Assembly (NCBI GenBank): GCA_036346375.1
Contig: CM070520.1
Coordinates: 48,937,854-49,001,853, forward strand
DNA length: 64,000 nt
Direction of reading: 5' to 3'
DNA from: Guadua angustifolia
Lineage: Eukaryota > Streptophyta > Magnoliopsida > Poales > Poaceae
The notes under the pieces are model-generated. The model ran no database searches, was not told the origin of the DNA, and worked only from the letters and a program-made list of their open reading frames with translations. Positions 11,464-20,839 of this stretch are shown here, in pieces; within the stretch, counting starts at the first letter, position 1; the number at the start of each line of letters is the position of its first letter. The translations under genes and the position numbers were made by a program.

Positions 11464-12900
11464 TCATAAGAACTCCTCCCTAATTCCGGGATCCCATTGC
11501 ACATCAAGTCCAATTTCAAGTGTTATTGACCTGTCATCCTCCCAATACTCCAATCCTTTACCGACAACCAACCCAATCTTGTCACCCGGGCATATAACAC
11601 GTATTTCCAGCTCTCCTGAACATTTTGGGGTATTATAAGTATGAATAACAGGAAGCTCAGAAGGAACTACAATGCTTGGAGGAAGTTCTGAAACAGAAGT
11701 TTCAAGAGGAATGGTCTCTTTTGATGGACATTTATAGATGATGGTTGATACTGCAAACAGCGCCTTTCTGACAGCTCTAGCATCACCTGTTATCTGAACA
11801 AAATTATCAAAACTCATAGCACATGAGTGTGTAATTTCGCTTGGATCTTTTGGGCTAACTTCAATGGATGCTTTTGAAATTGACCGAAGCTTCTTGATGA
11901 CAACACCAGATTTTCCTATAACACTTGCAGCTTGACTAGCTGGTACAAGGATGTTTGCTTCTTCTTCATCAGAATCACTATGGATGGCCAGAGCATCAAC
12001 AATTGCATCATGAACCTTGAGTAATGCGTTTTGTGCTGTGCAAACAGGCTCCCTGTCATCATTCTGAACATCAGTAGAAACATCAGCAGCTTCCTCCACT
12101 TGAGCATCTTCAGTTTCTGTTCCAGCTACAGCCATTGCCACATCTGTCCCTATTTGGTTCTGCTCAGGTGCTTCAGAATGCTGAGACATTTCCAATCGGA
12201 TATGAGCAGCACCTGAGAGAGTTCTTTCTTCAAGGTTTCCCTCAGCAATCTGAGCATCAGAACCCAATCCACCTATGCCACTCATGATATCCCCCTCTTC
12301 ACTGTCAAATGCTCCAAACTTCTCTTCCACTGCATGAATGAATTGCTCCCAATTACTAGGCCCATTCTGAACCTTGTATACCTGCCACCACCTTGCTGCG
12401 TTCCCCTCCAAATGTATCGTGGCTGCAGAAACCCAGAGTGCCTCTGGTATGTTAAAAATCCGAAAATAGTCACTGCACTTATCCTTCCAGATTCTTGGAT
12501 TTTCTCCACTGAATATGGGAAAAGTCATCTTAGGCAACCAACTCCTGGTGTTTCCCCCTGCCCCTTCGGACGCTCCTCCTGCCGAACACCTTGTGGGAGC
12601 AGTTCCTGTCAGGTAGGGATATTCTTCTTCCATTCTCGCCCAACGCTCCGGTGCGATCGGTGTGAGTATGGCCTTCCCCTTGCCCATCACCCGCGTCGCC
12701 CCAGTCCGCCTTCGGTTTCCCTCTCCCACCTTCCCAGCCTCCCACCGCGCCACTGCTTGTGCGGTCGCCTCCATCTGCGCAGCAAGCAGTTGCTGATCCT
12801 TCGCACCCTGCTCGACCGCCATCGCCGTTAGTTCCGTTCGGCTGATGAGTTGTTCTTGCGTCGTTTCCAACACCTCCAACCGAGAAAAGAGAAGATCCAT
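11464..12900 (-). CDS. Gag-KH fusion protein (captured host RNA-binding domain)
   Basis: One uninterrupted frame of 478 codons from the ATG at 12900. Residues 1-120 contain an N-terminal helix-prone segment (SRLEVLETTQEQL). Residues 125-200 form a gag domain (FPIFSGENPRIWKDKCSDYF, GNAARWWQVYK, WEQFIHAVEEKFG). From about 200-280 there is an acidic linker of unknown origin. At 284-310 comes a REPVCTAQNALLKVHDAIVDA helix followed by SDSDEEE. Residues 317-392 are a full KH domain with the RNA-contacting GxxG loop as GKSG (329-332). Residues 430-449 start a second KH domain that stops at GKG, then element sequence to the stop. The KH part resembles plant HEN4/RCF3-type multi-KH nuclear proteins acting in RNA processing (family knowledge). 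It has no introns. The protein could bind RNA inside or outside particles; that role is inference. Confidence 0.85.
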   Translation of the reverse strand: MDLLFSRLEVLETTQEQLISRTELTAMAVEQGAKDQQLLAAQMEATAQAVARWEAGKVGEGNRRRTGATRVMGKGKAILTPIAPERWARMEEEYPYLTGTAPTRCSAGGASEGAGGNTRSWLPKMTFPIFSGENPRIWKDKCSDYFRIFNIPEALWVSAATIHLEGNAARWWQVYKVQNGPSNWEQFIHAVEEKFGAFDSEEGDIMSGIGGLGSDAQIAEGNLEERTLSGAAHIRLEMSQHSEAPEQNQIGTDVAMAVAGTETEDAQVEEAADVSTDVQNDDREPVCTAQNALLKVHDAIVDALAIHSDSDEEEANILVPASQAASVIGKSGVVIKKLRSISKASIEVSPKDPSEITHSCAMSFDNFVQITGDARAVRKALFAVSTIIYKCPSKETIPLETSVSELPPSIVVPSELPVIHTYNTPKCSGELEIRVICPGDKIGLVVGKGLEYWEDDRSITLEIGLDVQWDPGIREEFL

Positions 12901-13370
12901 ACTCTCTTCAATCTTAGCCAGTTTCTCCTCCTTTTACTGCTTTTGGGCTGGGCGAAGCAAGTGCCCCTGCGGCTGCCGCGCTTTGGTGGCGTCCTGCTTG
13001 CTTGCGCAGGCTGAGGACCCGTCGTCGCCGCGAGACCGGTGACGTGAAGGTCGGGATCCTCGTCGGCAAGGTAGGGACCTTAGCAACGCTGACTCATGGC
13101 GGCCTCGGCCTCCCTAAGAGGTGAGGGAACTCGTACCGGGATGACCTTGCCCTTGCGGATGTTGAAATAGGCCTCGCCGTCGAGCTTGTCGAGGGTGGTG
13201 GTGCGGAGGTGAGGCCGCCTTGCCGAGAGGACAGGAGGCCGGGCGAGGAGGAGGAGAGCCGCTGCGACCACTCGAGGCCGTCGCGCTCCGCCCGATGCAG
13301 ATTAATGGGCGTTCGTGCGTCGCCGCGCTCCTCCACGATCCCCTTCGTCACCCGTGGGCTCGATACCAAC
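12901..13370 (-). other. Leader between 5' LTR and gag-KH
   Basis: GC-rich untranslated leader of the short element; no family-supported coding sequence. The primer site is at its 13370 end. Confidence 0.6.
13356..13368 (-). promoter_or_regulatory. Primer binding site of gag-KH element
   Basis: The minus strand reads TGGTATCGAGCCC two bases after the LTR, matching the initiator tRNA-Met site TGGTATCAGAGCC with one base missing. Confidence 0.75.
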
Positions 13371-13495
13371 CGTCATACCCATTACCGCCGATCCCGTCGG
13401 AGCGTGAGGAAGAGCGATACTCGGTCTTTGGGGAAGAACTAGACGATGAAGAGAAACAAGAACAAAGGAAAAGACTCTGATATTTTTCATTCCTG
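13371..13495 (-). repeat. 5' LTR of gag-KH element, distal part
   Basis: It matches the 11198 side of the 3' LTR. It is interrupted at the TCCTG target by the gypsy element; the rest is at 18551-18635. Confidence 0.9.
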
Positions 13496-13898
13496 TGTCA
13501 TGTTCAAACATGTGTACACCAGCGCCATAGGGCCGTGGCGTCTTGCCGAGCCGAGAACGCTTGACTGCTTGCCACGCCGACGACAAGCACGTAGGGACAC
13601 GGCCTCAAGCCGATGGCTAGGAGGAAAGTAGGAGATCTTTTAGCTATTTTGGTTAGTCCTTAATTAGTGGAATTTGTTACTCCTTTTGGGTTGGCCGGAG
13701 GCTATAGATATCTTTGTAATCAAACACTTGGCAATCAAGAAAGATATTACCATCTAATCCTCTCTCTTCTTCTACCTAAGCCGGCGGCGGGGATAACCCA
13801 AGACGAAGAACGGCGGCAGGGGTATAACCCCGGCCATCACGGACGGCGGCTACGATCTCGTGGCCGAGGTCCTCTACCCTGCTCACTTGCCCTTGACA
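13496..13898 (+). repeat. Gypsy 5' LTR
   Basis: Starts TGTCATGTTC and ends CCCTTGACA. It pairs with 18140-18550, with many short indels in GC-rich parts. The sequence just after it, TGGTATCTCGGTC, is a degenerate primer site. Confidence 0.9.
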
Positions 13899-14111
13899 AC
13901 TGGTATCTCGGTCTCGTCGATCCTCTCCCACCACCTCCATCCAATCTTCCACCGCAGCCCACCGCGCGCGATCGCCGCCTCCATCTCCTTCCTCTTCGTC
14001 CACGGCAACGTCCGCACGTCAACCATGGGCGATGGCGATCAACCCACCATGGCGATGTGATGCGGATGCTCCGATCCACGACCACCGCCATGTCAACGAT
14101 CACGAACCGAC

Positions 14112-15577
14112 ATGGCGGGCATGAAGAAGAAGGTCGGCTCGTCGACCGACTCCAAAGACCCACCACGACGGCCAAGCACCACACGGATCGCCCCGCGGTT
14201 CGGAAGATGGACTTTCCGGCGGCGGCAAGTCCGACCCACGATTTTCATCAATCGGTGCGAGTCATATTTCCGCCACAACGCACCATGCGGAGGAGAAGGT
14301 GTGGATGGCGTCGACAACTTTGGAGGATGTGGCCCAACTGTGGTTCATCCACTCCGGAGGACGAGGGAACGCCGCCACGGGGCGCTTCAAGGAATTCTGA
14401 ACTGCGTTTTGGCGGTCTTTGCGGTCCGCCTTATCGCTCGAGCTCACCGAGTGCCCGCCAAGACGGGGACGGTCGAGAGTACTCAACCGCTTTCAGCGCT
14501 TCTCCTCATGTTGGGGCTCGGGAAGGCGGTGGTCTGACTCTACCGTGACTTCTCGCCACCTTCACCACCAGTGCGCCTCCACGCGCCGGAGACCCTCGCG
14601 GCGGCCATGAGTCTCGCCACAGGCGTTGGGCCGGTCGTGGACCGTCTCAACTCCGCCCGGCAAGGCTGCGCCAAGCGCGCCTCCGCCGCGCGCCGCCCAG
14701 CGTTTGGCGGCCCTCCTGCGCCCATCCGGCCGGGCGCATGCGTCCAGCGCTGCCAAGACCCTCAGCGCCGCCGCACTACTCGGCGCCACCACCACCACGG
14801 CGGGGGCAAGCGCCTCTCGGCGGAGGAAGCGGCGGAACAGCGCCGCCTCGGCCTCTATACTCGCAACGAGCCATACTCCGCAGCCTGGCAGTCTGCCGCC
14901 GCATCTTCTACATCGGCGCCGAGCCGGCCGAGGACGAGCCCGTTGAGGAGGCACCGTCTACTCCTCCACGCCGTCGCCGGCGTTCGGTGTCGCAGCGCAC
15001 TCTCCAACTCGAGGTGCGGTGGGCGCGGCCGTTGATCGCCCTCATCGACACGGGCTCCACCCATCGTTTATCGGCGGCGGCAAGACAATGGCGGCTGCCG
15101 TCGAGCCTCGGCCTCGGTGGCGACCGCGATCGGCTAACGGTGAACGGATCGCTGTCCGGCGTTCTGCGCCAGCGCCCATCGTCATCGGCAACCGCGCCGT
15201 TCGCGGTCGACTTGTACATCATGCCCCTGGCCGGCTATGACCTGGTGCTAGGCACTCAATGGCTGGCTACCTTGGGCGCTATTATGCAGAACGTGGCGCC
15301 GGGACCATGGAGTTCACGGTGGCGGACAGCGAGTTCTGCTGGCGCAGCTTGCCGCACCGCCGACACCGCCAAGCATCCACTCGCTGCGGTGGCGGAGCCC
15401 TCTCGACGAAGTGCTTGCATCGCCGTCGGCGTGTTCGCCGAGCCGAAGGGCTCGCCTCCCTGCGTGGCGGCGCGCCGCATCATCCTCAAGCGGACACGCG
15501 CCCGATGGCGATCGCGGCCCTACAGATATCCGGCCGCCCACAAGACTGAGCTTTGGAGAAGCAGTGCGAGACCATGA
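14112..15577 (+). pseudogene. Gypsy gag and protease, frameshifted
   Basis: The gag block FINRCESYFR lies near 14240-14270, with its continuation in other frames, then HAPETLAAAMSLA at about 14580. A knuckle-like VCRRIFYI lies near 14900. The aspartic protease active site LIDTGSTH is at about 15040-15064, with GYDLVLGTQWL near 15240 closing the domain. The protein frame switches repeatedly, so no gag-pol product can be made as written. Confidence 0.8.
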
Positions 15578-16700
15578 TCGAGAATGGCATCGTCCGGCGC
15601 AGCGACTCCGCATTCTCCTCGCCGGTCCTTCTCGTCAAGAAGCCGGACGGCTCGTGGAGATTCTGCGTCGACTACTGGCGCCCTCAGCGGTGACGGTCAG
15701 GAGCGTTCGATCCCGTCGTCGGCGAGCTCTTGGATGAGCTCCATGGCGCCAAGTACTTCACCAAGCTCGACTTGCGCCGGTACCACCAAGTGCGCGTGAG
15801 GCCGAGGATGTTCACAAGACGGCGTTAAGTACACGACGGCCTCTATGAATTCTGGTGATGCCGTTCGGACTCTGCAACGCCCGGCCACATTTCAGCGCTC
15901 ATGAGCGGCGTCTTGCGCCGTTTCTTCGCCGGTTTGTACTTGTTTTCTTTGGCGACATCTTGATCTCTGACAAGTCATGGGCGACCACTGCGTCACCTCC
16001 GCGCCGCCCTTAGCGAGCCGTCGGCACACCTCTTCGTCAGCGCTCAAGTGTGCGTTAAAGTCGCCTCCGTCACCTACCTCGGCCACACGATCTCGGGCGG
16101 GGTGGCCATGGACTCGCCAAGGTGCGAGCCATTCATGGTGGCCGGTGCCGCTCGGCCGAGGCGGTCTGGCGGCTTCCTTGGGCTCGCGGGATACTACCGC
16201 AAGTTCATCCACAACTCGGCTCCATCGCCCGCCGCCACCGCGCTACTCAAGAAGGAGGGCTTGGCGTGGGGTCTGAGGCGCCTCGGCCTTCCTCGCCCTC
16301 AGGAGGCGGTCACCTTGGCGCCGGTGCTCGCTATGCGAACCGACAAACCCTTTGTCGCCGAGTGCGACAGCGTCGTCCCACGGGTTTGGTGCTGTCCTCA
16401 TCCGGGAGGGGCATCCGATCGCCTTCTTGGCCGGCGGTGGCACCTCGACATCAAGCCTGGCGACCCTCGAGCGTGAACTCATTGGCTTGGTCGGGCGGTG
16501 CGCCATTGGCGGCCATACCTCTGAGGCGCGCTTTCACCGTCAAGACGGATCACTCTGACTTGAAGTACTGCTTGGACGGTAGCAGCCACCATTCCGCAAA
16601 GACCACCGGGTTGGCAAGGCAGGCAGGCTTCGACTTCTCCGTCGAGTACAAACCGGGCGCGACGAACGCTGCCGCCGACGCTGGCTGTCGAGCGCGACAC
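15574..16700 (+). pseudogene. Gypsy reverse transcriptase and RNase H, frameshifted
   Basis: RT begins with IENGIVRRSDSAFSSPVLLVKKPDGSWRFCVDY-type sequence at 15574. AKYFTKLDL at about 15750, a GLAGYYRKFIHN segment near 16190 and RNase H pieces (TDHSDLKYCLD near 16545; DFSVEYKPGATN near 16630) follow in order but in different frames. It is a dead pol core. Confidence 0.8.
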
Positions 16701-17104
16701 CGTGGAGGAGAACTCCTTGCCCTCTCGCTCAAGCGCCGACTTCTCGCCAAGCTCGGCAGTCAACCGACCACCGGCCCTTATCGCTCTCCGTGGCGAGATC
16801 ACAAGAGACCGACCAAACCGGCCTGGCGCCGTGGACGGACATGGTGCAATTTTCCGGCGTTTGTACATCGGCCGACTCCCGATGCTACAAGAGATCGTGG
16901 GGCCATACATGAGGACGGACACGAAGGCGTCTGTGGACGCTCCACGGCCTTGCCAGTGACTTCCATTTTCTAACATGAAGCAAGTTGTGCGGATCGGGTG
17001 CGTCGTGTGAAGTCTCGCTAACGCTACAAGTCCGAAAGCACCGGCACCCGCGGGTCTCCTTCTTCATTGCCGGTTCCCAGGCGTGTGGGTGATGTCGCTA
17101 GACT

Positions 17105-18175
17105 TTGTGGAGGCGCCCACGGGTCCGCGACAAGTCGGTGATCCTCACCGTGGTGGATCGGTTCAGCAAATCTTGCCATTTCATCCCATTGGCACACCGT
17201 ACTCCGGCGAATCGATCGCCCGAGCTTTCTTCAACGACATTGTCCGCCTCCACGGTGTTCCACGATCCATGGTCTCCGGCCGACACGGTGTTCACGTCGG
17301 CGTTCTGGCGGGAGTTGATGCGGCTGATGGGGACCAAGCTGCAGATGACCACGGCGTTTCACCCCCAGTCCGACGGGCAGTCCGAGTCGGCCAACCGCGT
17401 CATTCTCATGTACCTGCGGTGCTTGGCAGGAGACAGGCCGCGCGAGTGGCTCCGGTGGCTCCCATGGGCGGAGTTCCTCTTCAACACGGCGTACCAGACG
17501 TCCCTGCGGGACACCCCCTTCCGCGTGGTCTACGGGCGAGATCCTCCCTCTATCCGGTCATATGAACCCGGGGAAACCAGGGTGCCGGCCGTCGCCAAGA
17601 GCATGGAGGAGCGCGCGGAGTTCCTTGCGGACATCCGCTACCGTCTGGAGCAGGCACAGGCGTACCAGAAGCGCCACTACGACCGTGCGCACCGCGACGT
17701 CACCTATCAGGTCGGTGATTGGGCGCTGCTTCGACTACGTCGGCGCACGGCGTCGTCTCTTCCTCAGGCTGTGGGCGGCAAACTGAAGCCGCGCTTCTTC
17801 GGGCCGTACCGCGTCGTCGAACTCATCAACGAGGTCGCCGTACGGCTGGAGCTTCCTCCCCGCGCCCGCATCCACAATGTGTTCCATGTGGGGCTTCTCA
17901 AGAAGTACCAGGGGCCGCCACCGACAGAGCCTCCACCATTGCCGCTCCTGCATCATGGCGCCATTAGCCCAGAACCAGAGCGCGCGGTGCGGTACCGCCT
18001 GGCTCGTGGCGTACATCAGGTGCTCATCCAAAGAAGAACGCGTCGGCGGCATCGGCAACACAGGAAGACGTCGCGCCGTTCGCACCAAGTTCCCCCAATT
18101 CCAGCTCGAGGACGAGCTGGCTCTCGACGGGGAGGGAGATGTCATGTTCAAACATGTGTACACCAGGCGCCATAG
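17105..18175 (+). CDS. Gypsy integrase segment (remaining open frame)
   Basis: A 356-codon frame covering the integrase core and C-terminal domain. Seen: VILTVVDRFSKSCHFIPL, FTSAFWRELMRLMGTKL, TAFHPQSDGQSESANR containing the catalytic glutamate, WAEFLFNTAYQTS, then FGPYRVVELI and PRARIHNVFHVGLLKKY. The second catalytic aspartate region is disturbed (WSPADTVF). The N-terminal zinc domain lies upstream in broken frames. The annotated start is only the first ATG of the frame, not a real protein start. Confidence 0.8.
   Translation: MWRRPRVRDKSVILTVVDRFSKSCHFIPLAHRTPANRSPELSSTTLSASTVFHDPWSPADTVFTSAFWRELMRLMGTKLQMTTAFHPQSDGQSESANRVILMYLRCLAGDRPREWLRWLPWAEFLFNTAYQTSLRDTPFRVVYGRDPPSIRSYEPGETRVPAVAKSMEERAEFLADIRYRLEQAQAYQKRHYDRAHRDVTYQVGDWALLRLRRRTASSLPQAVGGKLKPRFFGPYRVVELINEVAVRLELPPRARIHNVFHVGLLKKYQGPPPTEPPPLPLLHHGAISPEPERAVRYRLARGVHQVLIQRRTRRRHRQHRKTSRRSHQVPPIPARGRAGSRRGGRCHVQTCVHQAP
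18128..18139 (+). promoter_or_regulatory. Polypurine tract of gypsy element
   Basis: ACGGGGAGGGAGA immediately precedes the 3' LTR start. Confidence 0.8.
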
Positions 18176-18550
18176 GGCCCGTGACGTGCGCCGAGCCCAG
18201 AACGCTGCTTTGCTGCACGCGACAAGCACGCAGGGCACGGCCTCCAGCAGTGGCTAGGAGGGAAAGTAGGAGATCTTTTAGCTATTTTGGTTAGTCCTTA
18301 ATTAGTGGAATTTGTTACTCCTTTTGGGTTGAGCCGGAGGCTATAGATATGCTGTAATCAAACACTTGGCAATCAAGAAAGATATTACCATCTAATCCTC
18401 TCTCTTCTTCTACCTAAGCCGGCGGCAAGGGGGGATAACCCACCGACGAAGAACGGCGGCAAGGGGGTATAACCCGGCCGGCCATCACGGACAGCGGCTA
18501 CGATCTACGTAGCCGAGGTCCTCCTACCCTCGGGCTCACTGCCCTTGACA
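18140..18550 (+). repeat. Gypsy 3' LTR
   Basis: 411 bp; pairs with 13496-13898. Confidence 0.9.
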
Positions 18551-18635
18551 TCCTGACTTCCTCCGTTCCGGATGGCTGCTTTTAAGTCTCTCTTCTTGCC
18601 CTCTCTGACAAGTGGGACACCACCCAGTCATTACA
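18551..18635 (-). repeat. 5' LTR of gag-KH element, proximal part
   Basis: It completes the LTR begun at 13371-13495. It ends with TTACA followed by the GGCCA target copy and resumes LINE sequence. Confidence 0.9.
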
Positions 18636-20459
18636 GGCCATCCCCTGATCGTCAATCTGTCTGTGGTGAGAATTTTGATCTGGACAAAGGGCCAAGTAAA
18701 AAGCTTGTACCTGTTTTTAGTGTTTGCTTTCCAAATTAAACTGTAGTTATGATCCGGTATAGATCCCAAGAACTGAGCCCGATAGGCCGAATTGGTGGTG
18801 AATTCCCCTATCGTTGTTCAGTTCCAAGTGATGTCATACTAAGTGTTTGGATGAAGGACGACCTATTGGATAGCCTACCACAAGTTGAAGAAATCCTGAA
18901 GTTGTGGTTGAGTGAAAATCCTCAGCGGTCTCAGCCAGTTCCCTGTGAGCAGCTGCTCTTGGACCATTCTGCATGACGCCCGTGTTAGCTTGAAATACTG
19001 CGGTGCGAGATTCTTTGGAGAGGCTCCCTGGATCCAGTTGGAAGCCCAAAATTTTGCTTTGTGACCATTTCCATGCGTGATTGTAGTGCTTGCATTGAAA
19101 AAACTTCGGTCAGTTTCGTCGCACGATAATTCCATGTCGACCCACAGCCTTGATCTTCTTTCCATTCATACCACAACCAACGTACACAGAGTGCTCGGTC
19201 AAACCTATCAAAATCTTTGACTCCTAGACCTCCTAAATTCTTTGGCCTGTAGACTTTAGTCCAATTTACTAAGCAATGTCCGCTTGAACAGGAGTCATCA
19301 CCCCTCCAAATGAAATTTCTTCGTAACTTGTCTAGCTTTTTTGCCGCCCATCTTGTAAGAGGTAGCACCATGATGTAATAGATGGTCCGTGCTGTAAGTA
19401 CTGAATCTGCCAGAATGAGATGTGCAGCCCTCGGAAGCATTTTCCCCTTTCAACCTACTAACCTAGCTTGGGCTTTATTAATGATGGGCTGCACATCAGT
19501 CCTCTTTATCCTGGTCGGGTGTATTGGTAGTCCCATATACCTACAAGGGAAATCCTTCATTTGAGCCGGGAATCCCTGGAGAATAGATGACAGGTCCAAA
19601 CCTTTGCATCTAATCAGATCGATCTCACTTTTCTAGATGTTTGTTTGTAAACCTGTGGCTCCCCCAAAAAATGTCTAGTGTGACCTGGATAACTTGTAGT
19701 TCCCACGCGGTTGGTTTTGCGAAGTTGGCCGCATCATCGGCATAAAGTGAGATGCGGAGCCTTGCTGACCGCAGCAGGACAGGAGAGATTAAGTCATCCC
19801 TGGCAGCTTTGGCGATGAGGCGCTGAAGTGGGTCAATGGCAAAGATGAATAGCATCGGTGAGAGCGGGTCGCCCTGTCTCAGCCCTGTTCTATGTCGTAG
19901 AGATTGACCTAGCATTCCATTGAGAAGAATCCTAGAGGATGACGAAGCAAGGATAAGAGAAACCCATTCTCTCTATCTCTGTCTGAACCCCATCATTTCC
20001 AATAGCTCTAGAAGATACTCCCAACTGATCGAATCAAAGGCCTTGGAAATGTCGAGCTTAATGAATAGTGCCGGGCTCCTCTTCCTATGAACCTCCCTGG
20101 TTAGGTTGTGGATGTAGAGGAAATTATTGTGAACAGATCTCTTCTTTATTATGATGACTGTCTTACTAATAGAAACGATGTCCCTAGAAAAGGGCGCTAA
20201 TCTTTTGGCCAGAATCTTGGAGAAAATTTTGCTGACACTATGAATGAGGCTTATTGGCCTGTAGTCAGCTATGCTTGCTGCATCTTGCTTCTTGGGCAAA
20301 AGCACTATGTTTGCCGAGTTGAGAAGATGAAATTTTCGGCCATTGGGTTATAGAGCTGATGTATTGTTGCCATGAGATCGGACTGGATGATTTGCCAACA
20401 CATCCTAAAAAACAGGCCGATGAAACTGTCGGGCCCGGCGCCTTATCTGGTGGCAAAGA
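18636..20459 (-). pseudogene. LINE piece 2: reverse transcriptase of L1-type ORF2
   Basis: In minus order it encodes PPDKAPGPD, MLLPKKQDAASIADYRPISL, KLDISKAFDSISWEYL, TGLRQGDPLSPMLFIFAID, the catalytic YADDAA at about 19745-19728, and the post-RT NFIWRGDD/KNLGGLGVKDF region, ending RLTIRGWP at 18640. These are diagnostic of plant L1 LINE reverse transcriptase used in target-primed insertion. Several frame breaks are present. Confidence 0.9.
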
Positions 20460-20690
20460 GACTAGGAGTATTTGTGGCAGTTCTAGCCAAAAACCGCCAT
20501 CGATACTAGGAGTATTTGTGGCGGGTTGTGGATAGAATCGCCACAGATAACTGTATATCTGTGGCGGTTTGTGGCTAGAACCATCACAGATACAATTCTC
20601 GATTATCGATGGCACTAAATCTGTGGAGGTTCAAAAACCGCCACTGATGGCAGTTATGAACCGCCATAGATGACCTTTTTCAAGGTAGTG
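20460..20690. mobile_element. CACTA-type MITE
   Basis: Its right end is the terminus CACTACCTTG (minus strand). Inside, CTGTGGCGGTT-like motifs occur in both orientations, typical of CACTA subterminal repeats. It splits the LINE RT between EEIRNVV and PPDKAPGPD; the flanking trinucleotides are AGA/ACA. The left end (GACTAGG) is altered. Confidence 0.7.
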
Positions 20691-20839
20691 ACACCACGTT
20701 CCTAATTTCTTCGAGCTAGAAAGGCTTCTCAAGGAGACTTAGGTCTGTTGGTTGTATGCCCAGTGAGTCCCAATCAAGTGTATGCGATCTTTTGTTTGTC
20801 TCCCCTAAATGGAGGAAATCATCGTAAAACACTCAGGCA
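20691..20839 (-). pseudogene. LINE piece 1: start of surviving ORF2
   Basis: Minus-strand codons resemble the NWDSLGIQPTDLSLLEKPFSLEEIRNVV block that precedes LINE RT motif 1. The LINE is 5'-truncated here, directly against segmental duplication copy B. Confidence 0.7.

Larger units (their letters stand above)
13496..18550 (+). mobile_element. Ty3-gypsy LTR retrotransposon nested in an LTR
   Basis: 5.05 kb, plus-oriented, inserted into the 5' LTR of the gag-KH element with the TCCTG target duplication at 13491-13495 and 18551-18555. It has LTRs of 403 and 411 bp, and order gag, protease, RT, RNase H, integrase as in Ty3-gypsy. The integrase end is open; the upstream two thirds is broken by many small indels. 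Confidence 0.95.
11198..18635 (-). mobile_element. Non-autonomous LTR retrotransposon carrying gag-KH
   Basis: Minus-oriented element. The GGCCA target duplication is at 11193-11197 and 18636-18640, and termini are TGTAATGACT...GTATGACA. Its 5' LTR is split by the gypsy element at 13496-18550; without it the element is about 2.4 kb. It has 206-bp LTRs, an iMet-type primer site, a GGGGG-containing polypurine tract next to the 3' LTR, and a single ORF. There is no protease, RT or integrase, so it must borrow them from another element. Confidence 0.9.

Noticed and set aside
13667..14548. 293-codon frame at the gypsy 5' LTR
   Set aside because: It spans the LTR end and out-of-frame gag; the real gag residues are in another frame.
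13900..18139. Possible integrated pararetrovirus because of the RT-RNase H region
   Set aside because: Paired LTRs, target duplication, primer site and a gypsy integrase at the 3' end identify an LTR retrotransposon.
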